The notes under the pieces were generated by a model that was given only the letters and a program-made list of their open reading frames with translations, did no database searches and was not told where the DNA came from. From Desulfobulbus rhabdoformis (GTDB taxonomy: Bacteria; Desulfobacterota; Desulfobulbia; Desulfobulbales; Desulfobulbaceae): 64,000 bases of DNA. Shown here one piece after another: positions 9,426-19,457 of the stretch. How positions within the stretch are numbered: position 1 is the stretch's first letter; each line of letters begins with the position of its first letter. Both the position numbers and the translations under genes were made by a program. The stretch lies in the NCBI RefSeq assembly GCF_016919065.1, contig NZ_JAFFQA010000026.1:1-64000 (forward strand). The letters are read 5' to 3'.

Positions 9426-10517
9426 ATGGAGCAAACAATAGAGGTTGGCTTGGGAGAGCGGAGTTATCCCATTTGTATTGGTAGCAAAGTGCTTGCACAG
9501 ATCGGCCCAGCTTTGCAGGATAAGCAGGTGGGGAAACGCTACGCTATCATCAGTGATGATCAGGTGGCAGCCCTCTATGGCGAAGCTCTTCTGCACTCCC
9601 TGACAAAGGCCGGGCTTGCCTGCGAATTGATCACTTTTCCCCATGGTGAGGCAAGTAAAAATCTTGCAACTATTGGCCAGCTTGCAAGTGCACTTGCCGA
9701 GCAGGGATTTGATCGCAAAGACGCGTTGATTGCTCTGGGGGGAGGTGTTACCGGCGATATCACCGGTTTTCTTGCAGCTATCTATATGCGTGGGATTCCT
9801 TTTGTTCAGGTGCCAACCACATTGCTGGCCCAGGTTGACAGCTCTGTCGGCGGCAAAACCGGCGTCGATATTCCCCAGGGAAAAAATCTGATCGGGTGTT
9901 TTTACCAGCCGCAGGCCGTGTTTATAGATACCGATGTACTCTCGACTCTACCACGGGAAGAATTTTTGGGCGGTATGGCCGAGGTCATTAAATATGGTGC
10001 CTCCATTGATGCGGAATTTTTTACCTGGCTTGGTGAAAACCGTCCATCCATATTGGCACTTGATGCCACCTCTATTATTTATATGGTGCGCAGGTGCTGT
10101 GAGATGAAAGCGGATGTGGTTGAGCAGGATGAACGAGAGGGTGGGCTTCGTCGTATTCTCAATTTCGGGCATACAATCGGCCACGCAGTGGAGGCGGCTT
10201 CTGGCTATCAGCTGATTCATGGATTTGCCGTGGCTATTGGCATGCAGGCGGTGGCTGAGCTGGCGGTACGTGCCGGTATCGCGCCACTTGCATGTGCCAC
10301 AGCGATTAACGAGTTGTTGCTTGCCTATGAATTGCCGGTAACCATCCCCAAAGATTATTCAGCGGAGGCCTTGCGTGGGTATCTGCAGACCGATAAAAAA
10401 ACCGTTGGTGGCCGCGTCTTTTTTGTCCTTCCTGAAGGCGTGGGAAAAGTTCGCATAACCGATGCTATTGCTGAGGTCCATCTTGATGCGGTCCTTGCCG
10501 GTCAGCCTCTTGCCTGA
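9426..10517 (+). CDS. aroB: 3-dehydroquinate synthase
   Basis: AroB forms 3-dehydroquinate from DAHP in the shikimate pathway, using NAD and a divalent metal. Recognisable segments are GGGVTGDITGF for NAD, PTTLLAQVDSSVGGKTGVD in the active site, and the metal-binding RRILNFGHTIGHAVE region. At 363 residues it is the normal length. The ATG at 9426 follows GAACGAGG. A small FmdB-type zinc-ribbon gene starts 19 bases downstream, so the two are probably co-transcribed. Confidence 0.97.
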   Translation: MEQTIEVGLGERSYPICIGSKVLAQIGPALQDKQVGKRYAIISDDQVAALYGEALLHSLTKAGLACELITFPHGEASKNLATIGQLASALAEQGFDRKDALIALGGGVTGDITGFLAAIYMRGIPFVQVPTTLLAQVDSSVGGKTGVDIPQGKNLIGCFYQPQAVFIDTDVLSTLPREEFLGGMAEVIKYGASIDAEFFTWLGENRPSILALDATSIIYMVRRCCEMKADVVEQDEREGGLRRILNFGHTIGHAVEAASGYQLIHGFAVAIGMQAVAELAVRAGIAPLACATAINELLLAYELPVTIPKDYSAEALRGYLQTDKKTVGGRVFFVLPEGVGKVRITDAIAEVHLDAVLAGQPLA

Positions 10518-10536
10518 TAAGGAGGTCTTTTTTACC

Positions 10537-11028
10537 ATGCCGATTTACGAATTTTTCTGCGTCGACTGTAATACCGTTTTTAACTTTTTCTCCCAGCGGC
10601 CAAACACCGAGAAGCGTCCGGCCTGCCCCAAGTGCGGACGGCCCGAATTACAAAAGATGATGTCCACCTTTGCCACCATCGGTAAGGCCAAGGAGGAAGA
10701 TGGTGACGATCCGTTCGCAGGCCTTGATGAGTCAAAAATGGAGCAGGCAATGGCCTCGCTTATGCACGAGGCAGAAAATGTCAATGAGGACGATCCTCGC
10801 CAGGTCGCGCAGTTGATGCGTAAGTTTGCCGACAAAACCGGCCTGAATTTGGGTGAGAACATGGAAGAGGCCATCGCCCGTATGGAATCTGGAGAAGATC
10901 CCGACCAGATCGAGCAGGAGATGGGGGATCTGATGGACGGTGAAGAACCTTTTAGTCTGGAAGCGATGAAAAAGAAGGTTCGCGGCAAAAGGCCGCCGAT
11001 CCATGATGAAACTCTCTATGATCTGTAA
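10537..11028 (+). CDS. FmdB-type zinc-ribbon protein
   Basis: The start is ATG 10537, behind a perfect AAGGAGG. The first 50 residues form the regulatory zinc-ribbon fold of the FmdB family (C8, C11, C30, C33). The remaining 110 residues are acidic, low in Cys and rich in Met/Glu, and appear helical. FmdB-like proteins are common small proteins of unclear function, first noted near formamidase genes. The gene follows aroB closely, which gives no functional clue. Length is 163 residues. Confidence 0.85.
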   Translation: MPIYEFFCVDCNTVFNFFSQRPNTEKRPACPKCGRPELQKMMSTFATIGKAKEEDGDDPFAGLDESKMEQAMASLMHEAENVNEDDPRQVAQLMRKFADKTGLNLGENMEEAIARMESGEDPDQIEQEMGDLMDGEEPFSLEAMKKKVRGKRPPIHDETLYDL

Positions 11029-11159
11029 TGTCCTCAAGGCATTTATCAGCACGCCACTTTTATTGTTCGTTACAGATCGATAAGGTGTACTTTAATCGGC
11101 ATAGAACAAACAGCGAAACTGACGCATTTATGCATCTCACGGATTGAGATGAATGGAAC

Positions 11160-11253
11160 ATCTGCCGTGGACAAAAGGGGAGTGATATATAAAATGTTGA
11201 TGCAATCCTCTGTTTTTCAGGATCTGCTCCTTTCATGTACTTTTCCACGGCAG
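11160..11253. repeat. Separated 10-bp inverted repeat upstream of the ABC binding protein gene
   Basis: CTGCCGTGGA (about 11161-11170) is matched by TCCACGGCAG (about 11244-11253), immediately before a TTGACT promoter element. The arms are about 73 bases apart, which could fold as an RNA or bind a regulator at both ends. The rest of the gap 11029-11344 shows nothing coding. Confidence 0.35.
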
Positions 11254-11255
11254 CC

Positions 11256-11285
11256 TTGACTATCCCCGGACTATTTGTCATATAA
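11256..11285 (+). promoter_or_regulatory. Probable sigma-70 promoter of the ABC binding protein gene
   Basis: TTGACT (11256-11261) and ATATAA (11280-11285) are separated by 18 bases, about 60 bases before the start at 11345. Confidence 0.5.
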
Positions 11286-11344
11286 GCCTAGTCATGTAAG
11301 CATCCATAAGCTATGTGGAAAAGCCTATCACAGAGGAGGAGAGG

Positions 11345-12505
11345 ATGAACAAAGGAAATTGGATCCAAAGGACTGCCGCTTTAGGTGGTCTGATCGTGTT
11401 GAGTCTGATGCTTTTAAGTGTTACCGCATTGGGAGCAACCATTAAAGTAGGTGCCATTCTGGCCGAGACCGGTCCCGCCTCTTTTTTGGGAGGACCCGAG
11501 GCCAGATCCTTGAAGATGTTGGTCAACGAGATGAATGCCAAGGGGGGCATCAACGGCAACACCATCGAGCTGATCATAAAAGATTCCGGTGCAAGCCCTG
11601 AAAAGGCAGTTTCCTTTGCCAAACAGCTGATTGAAGAAGAAAAGGTCTTTGCCATTATTGGGCCTTCAACCAGTGGTGAGAGTTTGGCCATTAAGAAGAT
11701 TGCCGAATCCGGCAAGACTATCCTCATTTCCTGCTCTGCTGCGGAGTTGATTATTAACCCTGTGGCCAAGTATGTTTTTAAGACTGCCCCCAGCGACCGC
11801 TACGCCGCCCAGCAGATTTTTATGACCATGCAGAAGAAAGGGATCAAAAAGATCGCTGTTCTCGCTGGCAATGATGGTTTTGGTAAAGCGGGCAAGGGAC
11901 AGCTGGCAAAACTGGCCCCGGAATTCGGCATCAGCATCGTGGCTGAAGAGGTCTACGACAAGCATGCCACTGATCTCACTGCCATTGTTGCCAAGCTCAA
12001 GGCCAACGCTGAAATTCAGGCTGTGGTTAACTGGTCCATCGTGCCTGCACAGTCCATCCTGGCCAAAAATATTCGCCAGGCAGGATGGGATGTGCCTATT
12101 TATCAGAGCCATGGTTTTGCCAACATTAAATACGCCCAGGCTGCTGGTGTCGCTGCAGAGGGGATTATTTTTCCTGCAAGCCGTCTGCTCGTTGCCGACG
12201 AATTACCCGCTGGCGTACAAAAAGATGTCCTCATGAAGTACAAAACGACCTATGAGACAAAATATAAAGAAAAAGTCTCCACCTTTGGTGGGCATACCTA
12301 TGATGCCATGACCATCCTTGCCAAGGCCATTGAAGTAGGTGGCACCGATCGCGAGAAGGTTCGCAACGCCATTGAAGGGATTCAGGGACTTGTCGGTACA
12401 GCCGGTACCTTTAATTTCTCCGCGACCGATCATGGTGGACTTGGTCTTGATGCCTTTGCCATGCTCGCTGTCAAAGACGGGCAGTTTGTCCTCTTGAAAG
12501 ACTGA
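11345..12505 (+). CDS. Periplasmic branched-chain amino acid type ABC substrate-binding protein (orphan)
   Basis: The protein has 386 residues and starts at ATG 11345, behind GAGGAGAGG. A basic N-terminus and a hydrophobic stretch ending near TALGA form a signal peptide. The mature part begins TIKVGAILAETGPAS and continues with the LivK-type periplasmic fold (IGPSTSGESLAI, FGGHTYDAM). Such proteins bind leucine-type amino acids or small organic acids and hand them to a Liv-type permease. No permease or ATPase gene is adjacent, so the partner must be encoded elsewhere. Ligand unknown. Confidence 0.9.
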   Translation: MNKGNWIQRTAALGGLIVLSLMLLSVTALGATIKVGAILAETGPASFLGGPEARSLKMLVNEMNAKGGINGNTIELIIKDSGASPEKAVSFAKQLIEEEKVFAIIGPSTSGESLAIKKIAESGKTILISCSAAELIINPVAKYVFKTAPSDRYAAQQIFMTMQKKGIKKIAVLAGNDGFGKAGKGQLAKLAPEFGISIVAEEVYDKHATDLTAIVAKLKANAEIQAVVNWSIVPAQSILAKNIRQAGWDVPIYQSHGFANIKYAQAAGVAAEGIIFPASRLLVADELPAGVQKDVLMKYKTTYETKYKEKVSTFGGHTYDAMTILAKAIEVGGTDREKVRNAIEGIQGLVGTAGTFNFSATDHGGLGLDAFAMLAVKDGQFVLLKD

Positions 12506-12724
12506 GTGAGATATAGCAGTCATCTGTTGATAAGGGAGCGGTCTTATTAAAGGCTGCTACCTTTTTTTTGTAGTGGTCAAGAAGAGGAAAGGGGGGCGAT
12601 TCCTTGCTGTTGTCATGAGATCATGGTATAGGAGGGCGCGCTTGCGCTCAATCCGCCTTGTGGTTGATTCTCCACGAGGCGACACCCCATACTCTGAGAC
12701 TATTAGCCAAGGAGAAACGCGACT

Positions 12725-13141
12725 ATGGAACGTACATTTGCCATCATTAAACCCAATGCCTTTGCCGCTGGAAATGCCGGTAAAATTCTCGCCCGTATCT
12801 ATGCCGAAGGATTTAGTGTTGTCGGTTTGAAAAAATTGTACCTCAGCAAGAAAGAAGCAGAAGGCTTTTACTATGTACATAAAGAGCGCCCCTTCTTCGG
12901 TGAGCTGACTGACTTTATGTCCAGTGGTGCCTGCATTGTCATGGTGCTCGAGGCCGAGGGCGCCATCAAGAAGTGGCGTGATCTGATGGGGGCCACTAAC
13001 CCTGCCGATGCTGCCGAGGGAACCCTGCGCCGGGAGTTTGGTGATTCACTTGAGGCAAATGCGACCCATGGTTCGGATGCTCCCGAGACCGCGGCTTTTG
13101 AGATCGGTTACTTTTTTTCCGGATTGGAGCTGTTGGTTTGA
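12725..13141 (+). CDS. ndk: Nucleoside-diphosphate kinase
   Basis: Ndk exchanges phosphate between nucleoside di- and triphosphates through a phosphohistidine. The active site NATHGSD puts the catalytic His at residue 115. The N-terminus [12 protein letters not shown] is typical. At 138 residues it is full length. The start ATG 12725 follows CAAGGAGAAACGCGACT. A terminator hairpin follows at 13204. Confidence 0.97.
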   Translation: MERTFAIIKPNAFAAGNAGKILARIYAEGFSVVGLKKLYLSKKEAEGFYYVHKERPFFGELTDFMSSGACIVMVLEAEGAIKKWRDLMGATNPADAAEGTLRREFGDSLEANATHGSDAPETAAFEIGYFFSGLELLV

Positions 13142-13203
13142 TTGAATAATCACATATGAGCATACTCTGTTACGGGAGATCCTCCCTGTATAGAGAAAAA
13201 AAA

Positions 13204-13231
13204 GAAAGGCGACCCATTTGGGCCGCCTTTT
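13204..13231. terminator. Terminator of ndk
   Basis: GAAAGGCGACCC pairs with GGGCCGCCTTTTC around ATTT. A T-rich stretch follows on the plus strand and an A/T-rich stretch precedes it, so it may work in both directions. Confidence 0.8.
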
Positions 13232-13294
13232 CATTTTTTCTCCGTTTGCTGGTCAAAGTTAAAGGACGCTGCTGTCAGGAATTCCTCAGCAAAG

Positions 13295-13435
13295 GGGTGT
13301 CTTGAATAATTAGATTTTTCAATCAAGGCCAAGGATTGCGCAAAATTTTACCGCAGGCATATACATGATATTCCGAGGATAAAATTTTAAGCATGACGCC
13401 GGGATTGGCGGAAAAAGCAATTATTCAAGATTCCC
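13295..13435. mobile_element. MITE-like repeat A, copy 1 (141 bp, internally deleted)
   Basis: The ends GGGTGTCTTGAATAATT and AATTATTCAAGATTCCC are inverted repeats, extended inward by TTTTTC/GAAAAA. The body is nearly the same as the copy at 27535-27692 but lacks 17 bases around GATATTCCGAGG. An internal AAAATTTTA...TAAAATTTT pair gives a second-level hairpin. There is no coding capacity. The right end overlaps the 3' end of the gene at 13425-14381 and provides its stop codon. Confidence 0.85.
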
Positions 13436-14381
13436 AAAGGGGAATGTGTGGGCTCAGGCGCGGCCAGTTCGCTTTGAAACTGGTGAGATCTGCATAGGTG
13501 ATGCGCAGCTCAACGCTTTCATCCTCAAAGGAAAGCTCGTGGTGCAGATGGACGTTTGTAGGGAGTTCAACCTCCTGCAAGCTGAGCCGGAATTGTCTTT
13601 CAGCAGCCACCAGATGGGGATTGCTCTGTTCCTGCAGGTAGCGTAGCATTCCTTGAAGTTGTTGGGGGAGATTGGGTTGTTCGTCTGAAGACCGGGCATC
13701 CAACCAGGGCTGTATCACCTCTTTCATGGGCTTTGCATGGCGCAGTGAAAGTTCCATAAGCATATCGATGAGTCTCTGTTGTTTGGACCCACCTGGACGA
13801 AATATTTCCAGCAAAGAAACGAGATAGCTCTGGTCTTCTGCTGCAATACGCGAAAAATATTTGCCGTTTTTGGCTGAGAGAATACCTGTGTGCAGCGCTT
13901 TGATCACAGCTGGTTCAAGGCGTAACAACGAGAGCAACTCCTCGAGCTTGTATCGCTGTGGCTTGACTCCAAGTAAACCAAGAAGCTTGAGCACCTCCGG
14001 CTCTGCCAGTGTGGAGGATGCGTCACGAAGCAGAGCAGCCTGCAGAATAGGACTTGTCGGTACTGTCGACAGGCCGTGTTGAATCTGGAGCGCATACGAG
14101 GAAAACGTGTCAGGTTCAGCAATGACCTGACAGGTTATCTGCGTAACTCCTAAGCGGAGCAGTGCAGGCAGGTACTGGAAGCCTGCGAGCAGGTGAAAAC
14201 AGTCGGGAGAAACCTTGTGCACGGGAAGCGGTTCAAAGAGGCCATACTGTTGCAGCTGGCTGCAGAGCTCAAGGTCTGGTTCTGTGTAGAGCGTGGCCAG
14301 CAGAGGGGCAGGAAAGTCAAGATTTACAAGGGGAACGAGCTGAAACTGCGCAGGGGTAAGTGTGAGTGGCTGAGTGTTCAT
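13425..14381 (-). CDS. Solitary ParB/Srx-like N-domain protein
   Basis: The protein has 318 residues. Residues 15-95 follow the ParB N-terminal pattern: a LVPLVNLDF strand, then LCSQLQQYGLFEPLPVH, then HLLAGFQYLPALLRLGV, where ParB has GHRRLRAA. The Arg-rich signature is lost, so CTP or nuclease activity is doubtful. The rest is helical with Leu-rich repeats and no recognised DNA-binding motif. No parA or parS is nearby; the upstream neighbour is an ihfA-like gene. The last residues and the TGA stop lie inside a MITE-like repeat, so the original C-terminus was probably changed by its insertion. I prefer ATG 14381 over a TTG at 14405. Confidence 0.7.
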   Translation of the reverse strand: MNTQPLTLTPAQFQLVPLVNLDFPAPLLATLYTEPDLELCSQLQQYGLFEPLPVHKVSPDCFHLLAGFQYLPALLRLGVTQITCQVIAEPDTFSSYALQIQHGLSTVPTSPILQAALLRDASSTLAEPEVLKLLGLLGVKPQRYKLEELLSLLRLEPAVIKALHTGILSAKNGKYFSRIAAEDQSYLVSLLEIFRPGGSKQQRLIDMLMELSLRHAKPMKEVIQPWLDARSSDEQPNLPQQLQGMLRYLQEQSNPHLVAAERQFRLSLQEVELPTNVHLHHELSFEDESVELRITYADLTSFKANWPRLSPHIPLWES

Positions 14382-14412
14382 TACGCTCTGTTGTGGTAAA
14401 GGCAAAAAGGAA

Positions 14413-14451
14413 CTGAATCCGTGACAAGCAGGTGGATGTTGACGGGTTCAG
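14413..14451. repeat. Intergenic palindromic repeat, short copy
   Basis: CTGAATCCGTGAC at the left faces GTTGACGGGTTCAG at the right across about 12 bases. The left end is the CTGAATCCGTGA terminus found at many intergenic sites in the window. Confidence 0.55.
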
Positions 14452-14455
14452 CAAA

Positions 14456-14487
14456 GAAAAAGGGCGCCGGTATAATAGCGGCGCCCC
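14456..14487 (-). terminator. Terminator of the ihfA-like gene
   Basis: On the minus strand GGGGCGCCGC / CCGGCGCCC around TATTATA is followed by five T. It starts 27 bases after the gene's stop. Confidence 0.88.
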
Positions 14488-14513
14488 TTGATTCCCCTTG
14501 AGATGCACTATTC

Positions 14514-14801
14514 CTAGTCGGAATTGATCCGGGAACGCAGGATGCCCGAAGGTTTAAAAGTGACCACGCGACGAGCGTCAAGGGTGAGTTCATTCCCAGT
14601 CTGCGGGTTGCGACCGCGACGGGACTTTTTGTCCTTGATGTTGAATTTGCCAAATCCGCTGAGTAATAAATCCTCACCGGTTATGAGTGAAGATTTAGAC
14701 AGGGTGAGAAAGGTCTCCACCGAGTCCGTCGATTGAGATTTGGTGAGATGCGGGTGCATCTTGTAGACCATTTGGACTAAATCTGCTTTCGTCAAAGTCA
14801 T
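14514..14801 (-). CDS. ihfA: Integration host factor alpha-like DNA-bending protein
   Basis: The protein has 95 residues with the HU/IHF fold. The arm motif GRNPQTG and the C-terminal RRVVTFKPSGILRSRI resemble IHF alpha more than HU. IHF bends DNA and often assists sigma-54 promoters, of which this window has several. The start ATG is preceded by CCTGGAGGTG. The subunit assignment is by motif only; a second IHF/HU subunit is not in the window. Confidence 0.85.
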   Translation of the reverse strand: MTLTKADLVQMVYKMHPHLTKSQSTDSVETFLTLSKSSLITGEDLLLSGFGKFNIKDKKSRRGRNPQTGNELTLDARRVVTFKPSGILRSRINSD

Positions 14802-14894
14802 CGTACACCTCCAGGGGTATCACACATTGTGAGAATCAACCTGTAGAACATTTCCTAGATTATAGGAAGTAATACAGCAGGTTGTCAATATGGA

Positions 14895-16193
<1,299 letters not shown>

Positions 16194-16326
16194 TTATCTC
16201 CTGATACTGATTGTTGTGTTCAAGACGATGTTGAAAATCTTAACTGGATTCGTCAACGACCCAAAAAATAGAGGGAGAACAAAACAGGTCAGCTGTGCCT
16301 AAAAAAAAGACCGACACGCGTAAAGA

Positions 16327-16363
16327 CGTTGTTCAGTTACCACCCGCTATCACGAATTCAGGG
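16327..16363. repeat. Intergenic palindromic repeat, right half only
   Basis: CGTTGTTCAGTTACCACCCG followed by CTATCACGAATTCAGGG matches the right arms at 31589-31621 and 7549-7584. No clear left arm is found. It ends 15 bases before the stop of the minus-strand pilC-like gene. Confidence 0.6.
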
Positions 16364-16378
16364 AAGAATCACTTCGCC

Positions 16379-17584
16379 TTAGATGTTTCCCGCCATCTGG
16401 AATATTGGGAGATACATTGCTACTACAAGTCCGCCAATCATGCCACCAAGAAAAACCATCATGAGCGGTTCTATCATTGCCGTGAGGTTTTCTACCGCCT
16501 GGTCGACCTCGTCATCATAAAAATCAGCGATCTTTTCAAGCATCGTGTCCAGAGCACCAACCGACTCACCTACATTAATCATCTGGACAACCATGTTGGG
16601 GAAAACACCGGACTCCTCTAGGGGTTCGGCAATGGGGCGACCTTCGGCAATACTGTCTGAGACACGAAAAACAGCTCGTTCGATGATCTTGTTGCCCGAG
16701 GTTCGTGCAACAACCTGGAGTGCATCAAGAATAGGAACACCACTTTGCAGCATGGTGCTCAGGGTTCGGGTGAATTTGGAAACTGCCACTTTACGGGTGA
16801 GCTGGCCTACAATCGGTGCTTTGAGAAAAAAAGCATCCATTTTGAGGCGTCCCCGCTCGGTGTTGTAGATCTTTTTCACACCATAAAAAAGGGCAATGCC
16901 TGCTATGAGAATGTAGATGATGTTGCCTTTGACAAAATCACTCATATCCACAACCAGCTGAGTGATCGCCGGGAGCGCTGAGTCCAAGCTGGCGAACATC
17001 TCCACGAAAACAGGAATAACAAAGACAAGGATGACAACCAGGATAAGAATGGAGATCGCCAGGCAGATGACAGGGTAGGTCATGGCGCCTTTGATCTTTT
17101 TCTGCAAGGCCATGGCCTTTTCTTTAAAGGCGGCCAGGCGGGAGAGGATCGTGTCAAGGATACCGCCAAGCTCCCCCGCCTCAATCATGTTGGAGTAGAG
17201 GCTGTCAAAGACCTTGGGGTGTTTGCGCATTGAGTCGGCCAGAGTCGTTCCTGTCTCGACATCGTTTTGGATGGAAAGCAGCACTTTCTTAAAGGTGGCG
17301 TTGGATTGTTGCTTACCAAGAATTTGCAAGCACTGCACCAGGGGCAGACCGGCATCGATCATTGTCGAAAGCTGCCTGGTAAAGATAACAATATCTTTTC
17401 CGGTAACCTTCGGTTGAAACAGGGCGATGTTTTCTAAGATATCTTTGGGTTTTTCCTTAACCTTGGGATTCTCAATGCGCAGACGTTTCAGCTGCGCCTT
17501 TGCCCCCTCAAGATCAAGGGCTTCAACTTCGCCTTTTCGCTTCTCGCCGTAGCTGTTTTTTCCACTCCAGACATAGACCGGCAT
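16379..17584 (-). CDS. pilC: Type IV pilus/type II secretion inner-membrane platform protein (PilC/GspF family)
   Basis: The protein has 401 residues and two repeated T2SSF domains, each with cytoplasmic helices (ARQL/TRQLSTMIDAGLPLVQ and TRTLSTMLQSGVPILDA) followed by membrane segments: near residues 170-200, 220-240 and close to the C-terminus (MMVFLGGMIGGLVVAMYLPIF). In type IV pili this protein anchors the PilB/PilT motors. No other pilus gene is nearby, so the gene is isolated from its system. PilC is preferred over GspF because of the KRKGEVEA start and length, but this is not firm. Confidence 0.88.
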   Translation of the reverse strand: MPVYVWSGKNSYGEKRKGEVEALDLEGAKAQLKRLRIENPKVKEKPKDILENIALFQPKVTGKDIVIFTRQLSTMIDAGLPLVQCLQILGKQQSNATFKKVLLSIQNDVETGTTLADSMRKHPKVFDSLYSNMIEAGELGGILDTILSRLAAFKEKAMALQKKIKGAMTYPVICLAISILILVVILVFVIPVFVEMFASLDSALPAITQLVVDMSDFVKGNIIYILIAGIALFYGVKKIYNTERGRLKMDAFFLKAPIVGQLTRKVAVSKFTRTLSTMLQSGVPILDALQVVARTSGNKIIERAVFRVSDSIAEGRPIAEPLEESGVFPNMVVQMINVGESVGALDTMLEKIADFYDDEVDQAVENLTAMIEPLMMVFLGGMIGGLVVAMYLPIFQMAGNI

Positions 17585-17775
17585 AAAAAATCTCCGAACG
17601 GATAACTGTTTTTCATACTCAACGATGGCGAGTAAGTGTTGACAGACCGTGCTTTTGCTTATATAAAAGTCAACTTTTAAGTGAGAGGCATGCTCATCCG
17701 TATCGCCTCAGTAATTGTATGGAAGATTTTTTTCTGATTCAAGAAAAAGTTTATATTTTTTCAGGAGTTGGCGAT

Positions 17776-18021
17776 ATGCAGACAAACAAGATGGCAAAAC
17801 TTAACGAGGGCGCATTTCTCCCGGTAATCGACAAATGTGAAGGATGCGATCGCATCGTTGAGGCAGATGGAAATAAAATTTGTGATACTTACTTAAATCC
17901 GGAATCAAAATGGCGTCTGGGCCTGTGCAATTTTGCAACCCATGCCAAGCCTGAGGTTAAGGTTGTTAAGGTACGCATCAACCCGTTGAAGGCTGCCAAG
18001 CGCGCTTCCAAACGGAACTAA
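17776..18021 (+). CDS. PxxKW family cysteine-rich protein
   Basis: This 81-residue protein contains CEGCDR, a third Cys at KICDTY and a fourth at GLCNFATH, with the family signature PESKW between. Such proteins are conserved in sulfate- and metal-reducing Desulfobacterota; function unknown, and the four Cys suggest bound metal. The start is ATG 17776 with AGGAG upstream; an upstream in-frame start at 17719 lacks support. The C-terminus is very basic (KAAKRASKRN). Confidence 0.8.
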   Translation: MQTNKMAKLNEGAFLPVIDKCEGCDRIVEADGNKICDTYLNPESKWRLGLCNFATHAKPEVKVVKVRINPLKAAKRASKRN

Positions 18022-18058
18022 TTTCCACTGCGGAGAAATCTCTCCGAGTAAAATTACC

Positions 18059-18096
18059 AGAAATCCCCTCCAGGATATATCCTGCAGGGGATTTCT
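18059..18096. terminator. Bidirectional terminator between the PxxKW gene and ugd
   Basis: AGAAATCCCCTCCAGGA pairs with TCCTGCAGGGGATTTCT around TATA. T-rich sequence follows on the plus strand. The converging genes end on either side. Confidence 0.88.
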
Positions 18097-18106
18097 GCGT
18101 TTTGGG

Positions 18107-19417
18107 TTATTTTATTCCCACGCCGGTGTACGTAAAGCCAGCGTCGAGCATGGTCTTTGGATCGTAGACATTGCGAAGATCGACGAAAATAGGTGTTTTG
18201 AGGTTGTGGCCGATCTGTTGTAAATCAAGAGCACGGTACTGATTCCACTCTGTCATCAGGACAACACAGTCCGCATCTTGTGCAGCGTCGTAAGGCGTAT
18301 CGGCATATTCTATTGCGGCTGGGAGGTATTTTTTAGCCTCGTCCATGCCCTGTGGATCGTGGACCTTAAGTCGAGCCCCTTTTTCAAGTAAAGCGGGTAA
18401 AATAGTGAGTGCAGGGGCATCGCGCATGTCGTCGGTTTCAGGTTTAAAGGTCAAACCAAGGACAGCGATAGTTTTTCCTGTCTCTGATCCACCGAGTGCT
18501 TCCCGAATTTTTTTGACCATTCTGGCCTTTTGCGCGGCATTTACTTCCACGGCTGCCTCGACAATTCGTACATTTTCCCCATGCTCCTGGACGATACGCA
18601 TGAGCGCTAAGGTGTCTTTGGGAAAGCAGGAACCGCCGTAACCGGGCCCAGGATGTAAAAATTTACTGCCAATACGTCCGTCCATGCCAATTGCCTTTGC
18701 CAGGTCTATAGCATTTGCCCCCACGGCTTCACAAACGGCAGCGATTTCGTTAATAAAGCTAATTTTTACAGCGAGAAACGCGTTTGCGGCATATTTGGTT
18801 AACTCTGCGGTTTCAATTGAGGTGTAAACAATGGGTGCATCGCGTAAATAAAGGGGTTTGTATATCTCTTTCATGATCTCAGTTGCTTGATCTGTCTCTA
18901 CCCCCACGACTACACGATCAGGACGCATGAAATCGTTAATTGCAGCACCTTCCCTTAAAAATTCTGGGTTGGAGGCAACGTCAAAATGAGCGTCAGGATT
19001 AGATTCAAGAATAACACGATGCACTTGTCGCGCTGTACCTACAGGAACCGTGCTTTTGTCGACAATAACGGTGTAACCTTTTAAATGAGGGGCGACTTCT
19101 CGTGCGGCTTCATAAACGTAAGAGAGGTCAGCGTATCCGTCACCACGGCGGGAGCTTGGGGTGCCGACCGCAAGAAAAACAGCCTCTGCATCGGGAACTG
19201 CGTTACTAATATCTGTGGTAAAAATAAGGCGCCCTTCTTCGCAGTTTTTTTGTACCAACGCGTCGAGACCCGGCTCGTAGATCGGGATCTCTCCTTTTTT
19301 TAAGCGATCAATTTTCTCCTCTGCCTTATCAACACAGGTGACAAAGTGGCCGAATTCGGCAAAACAGGTTCCTGTAACCAGGCCAACATAGCCTGTTCCG
19401 ATAATCGTTATGTGCAT
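18107..19417 (-). CDS. ugd: UDP-glucose 6-dehydrogenase
   Basis: The enzyme oxidises UDP-glucose to UDP-glucuronate for cell-surface polysaccharides with two NAD. The NAD motif GTGYVGLVTG is at residues 7-16. The catalytic Cys is in PGPGYGGSCFPKDTLAL, and the C-terminal UDP-binding domain starts near KTIAVLGLTFKPETDDMR. At 436 residues it is the usual length. It is followed upstream on the same strand by the YggS-like gene, 40 bases away. No glycosyltransferase genes are near. Confidence 0.96.
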   Translation of the reverse strand: MHITIIGTGYVGLVTGTCFAEFGHFVTCVDKAEEKIDRLKKGEIPIYEPGLDALVQKNCEEGRLIFTTDISNAVPDAEAVFLAVGTPSSRRGDGYADLSYVYEAAREVAPHLKGYTVIVDKSTVPVGTARQVHRVILESNPDAHFDVASNPEFLREGAAINDFMRPDRVVVGVETDQATEIMKEIYKPLYLRDAPIVYTSIETAELTKYAANAFLAVKISFINEIAAVCEAVGANAIDLAKAIGMDGRIGSKFLHPGPGYGGSCFPKDTLALMRIVQEHGENVRIVEAAVEVNAAQKARMVKKIREALGGSETGKTIAVLGLTFKPETDDMRDAPALTILPALLEKGARLKVHDPQGMDEAKKYLPAAIEYADTPYDAAQDADCVVLMTEWNQYRALDLQQIGHNLKTPIFVDLRNVYDPKTMLDAGFTYTGVGIK

Positions 19418-19457
19418 TTAAAAACTCCAAAAAAATCATCTAAAAAAAAACGGTCAA

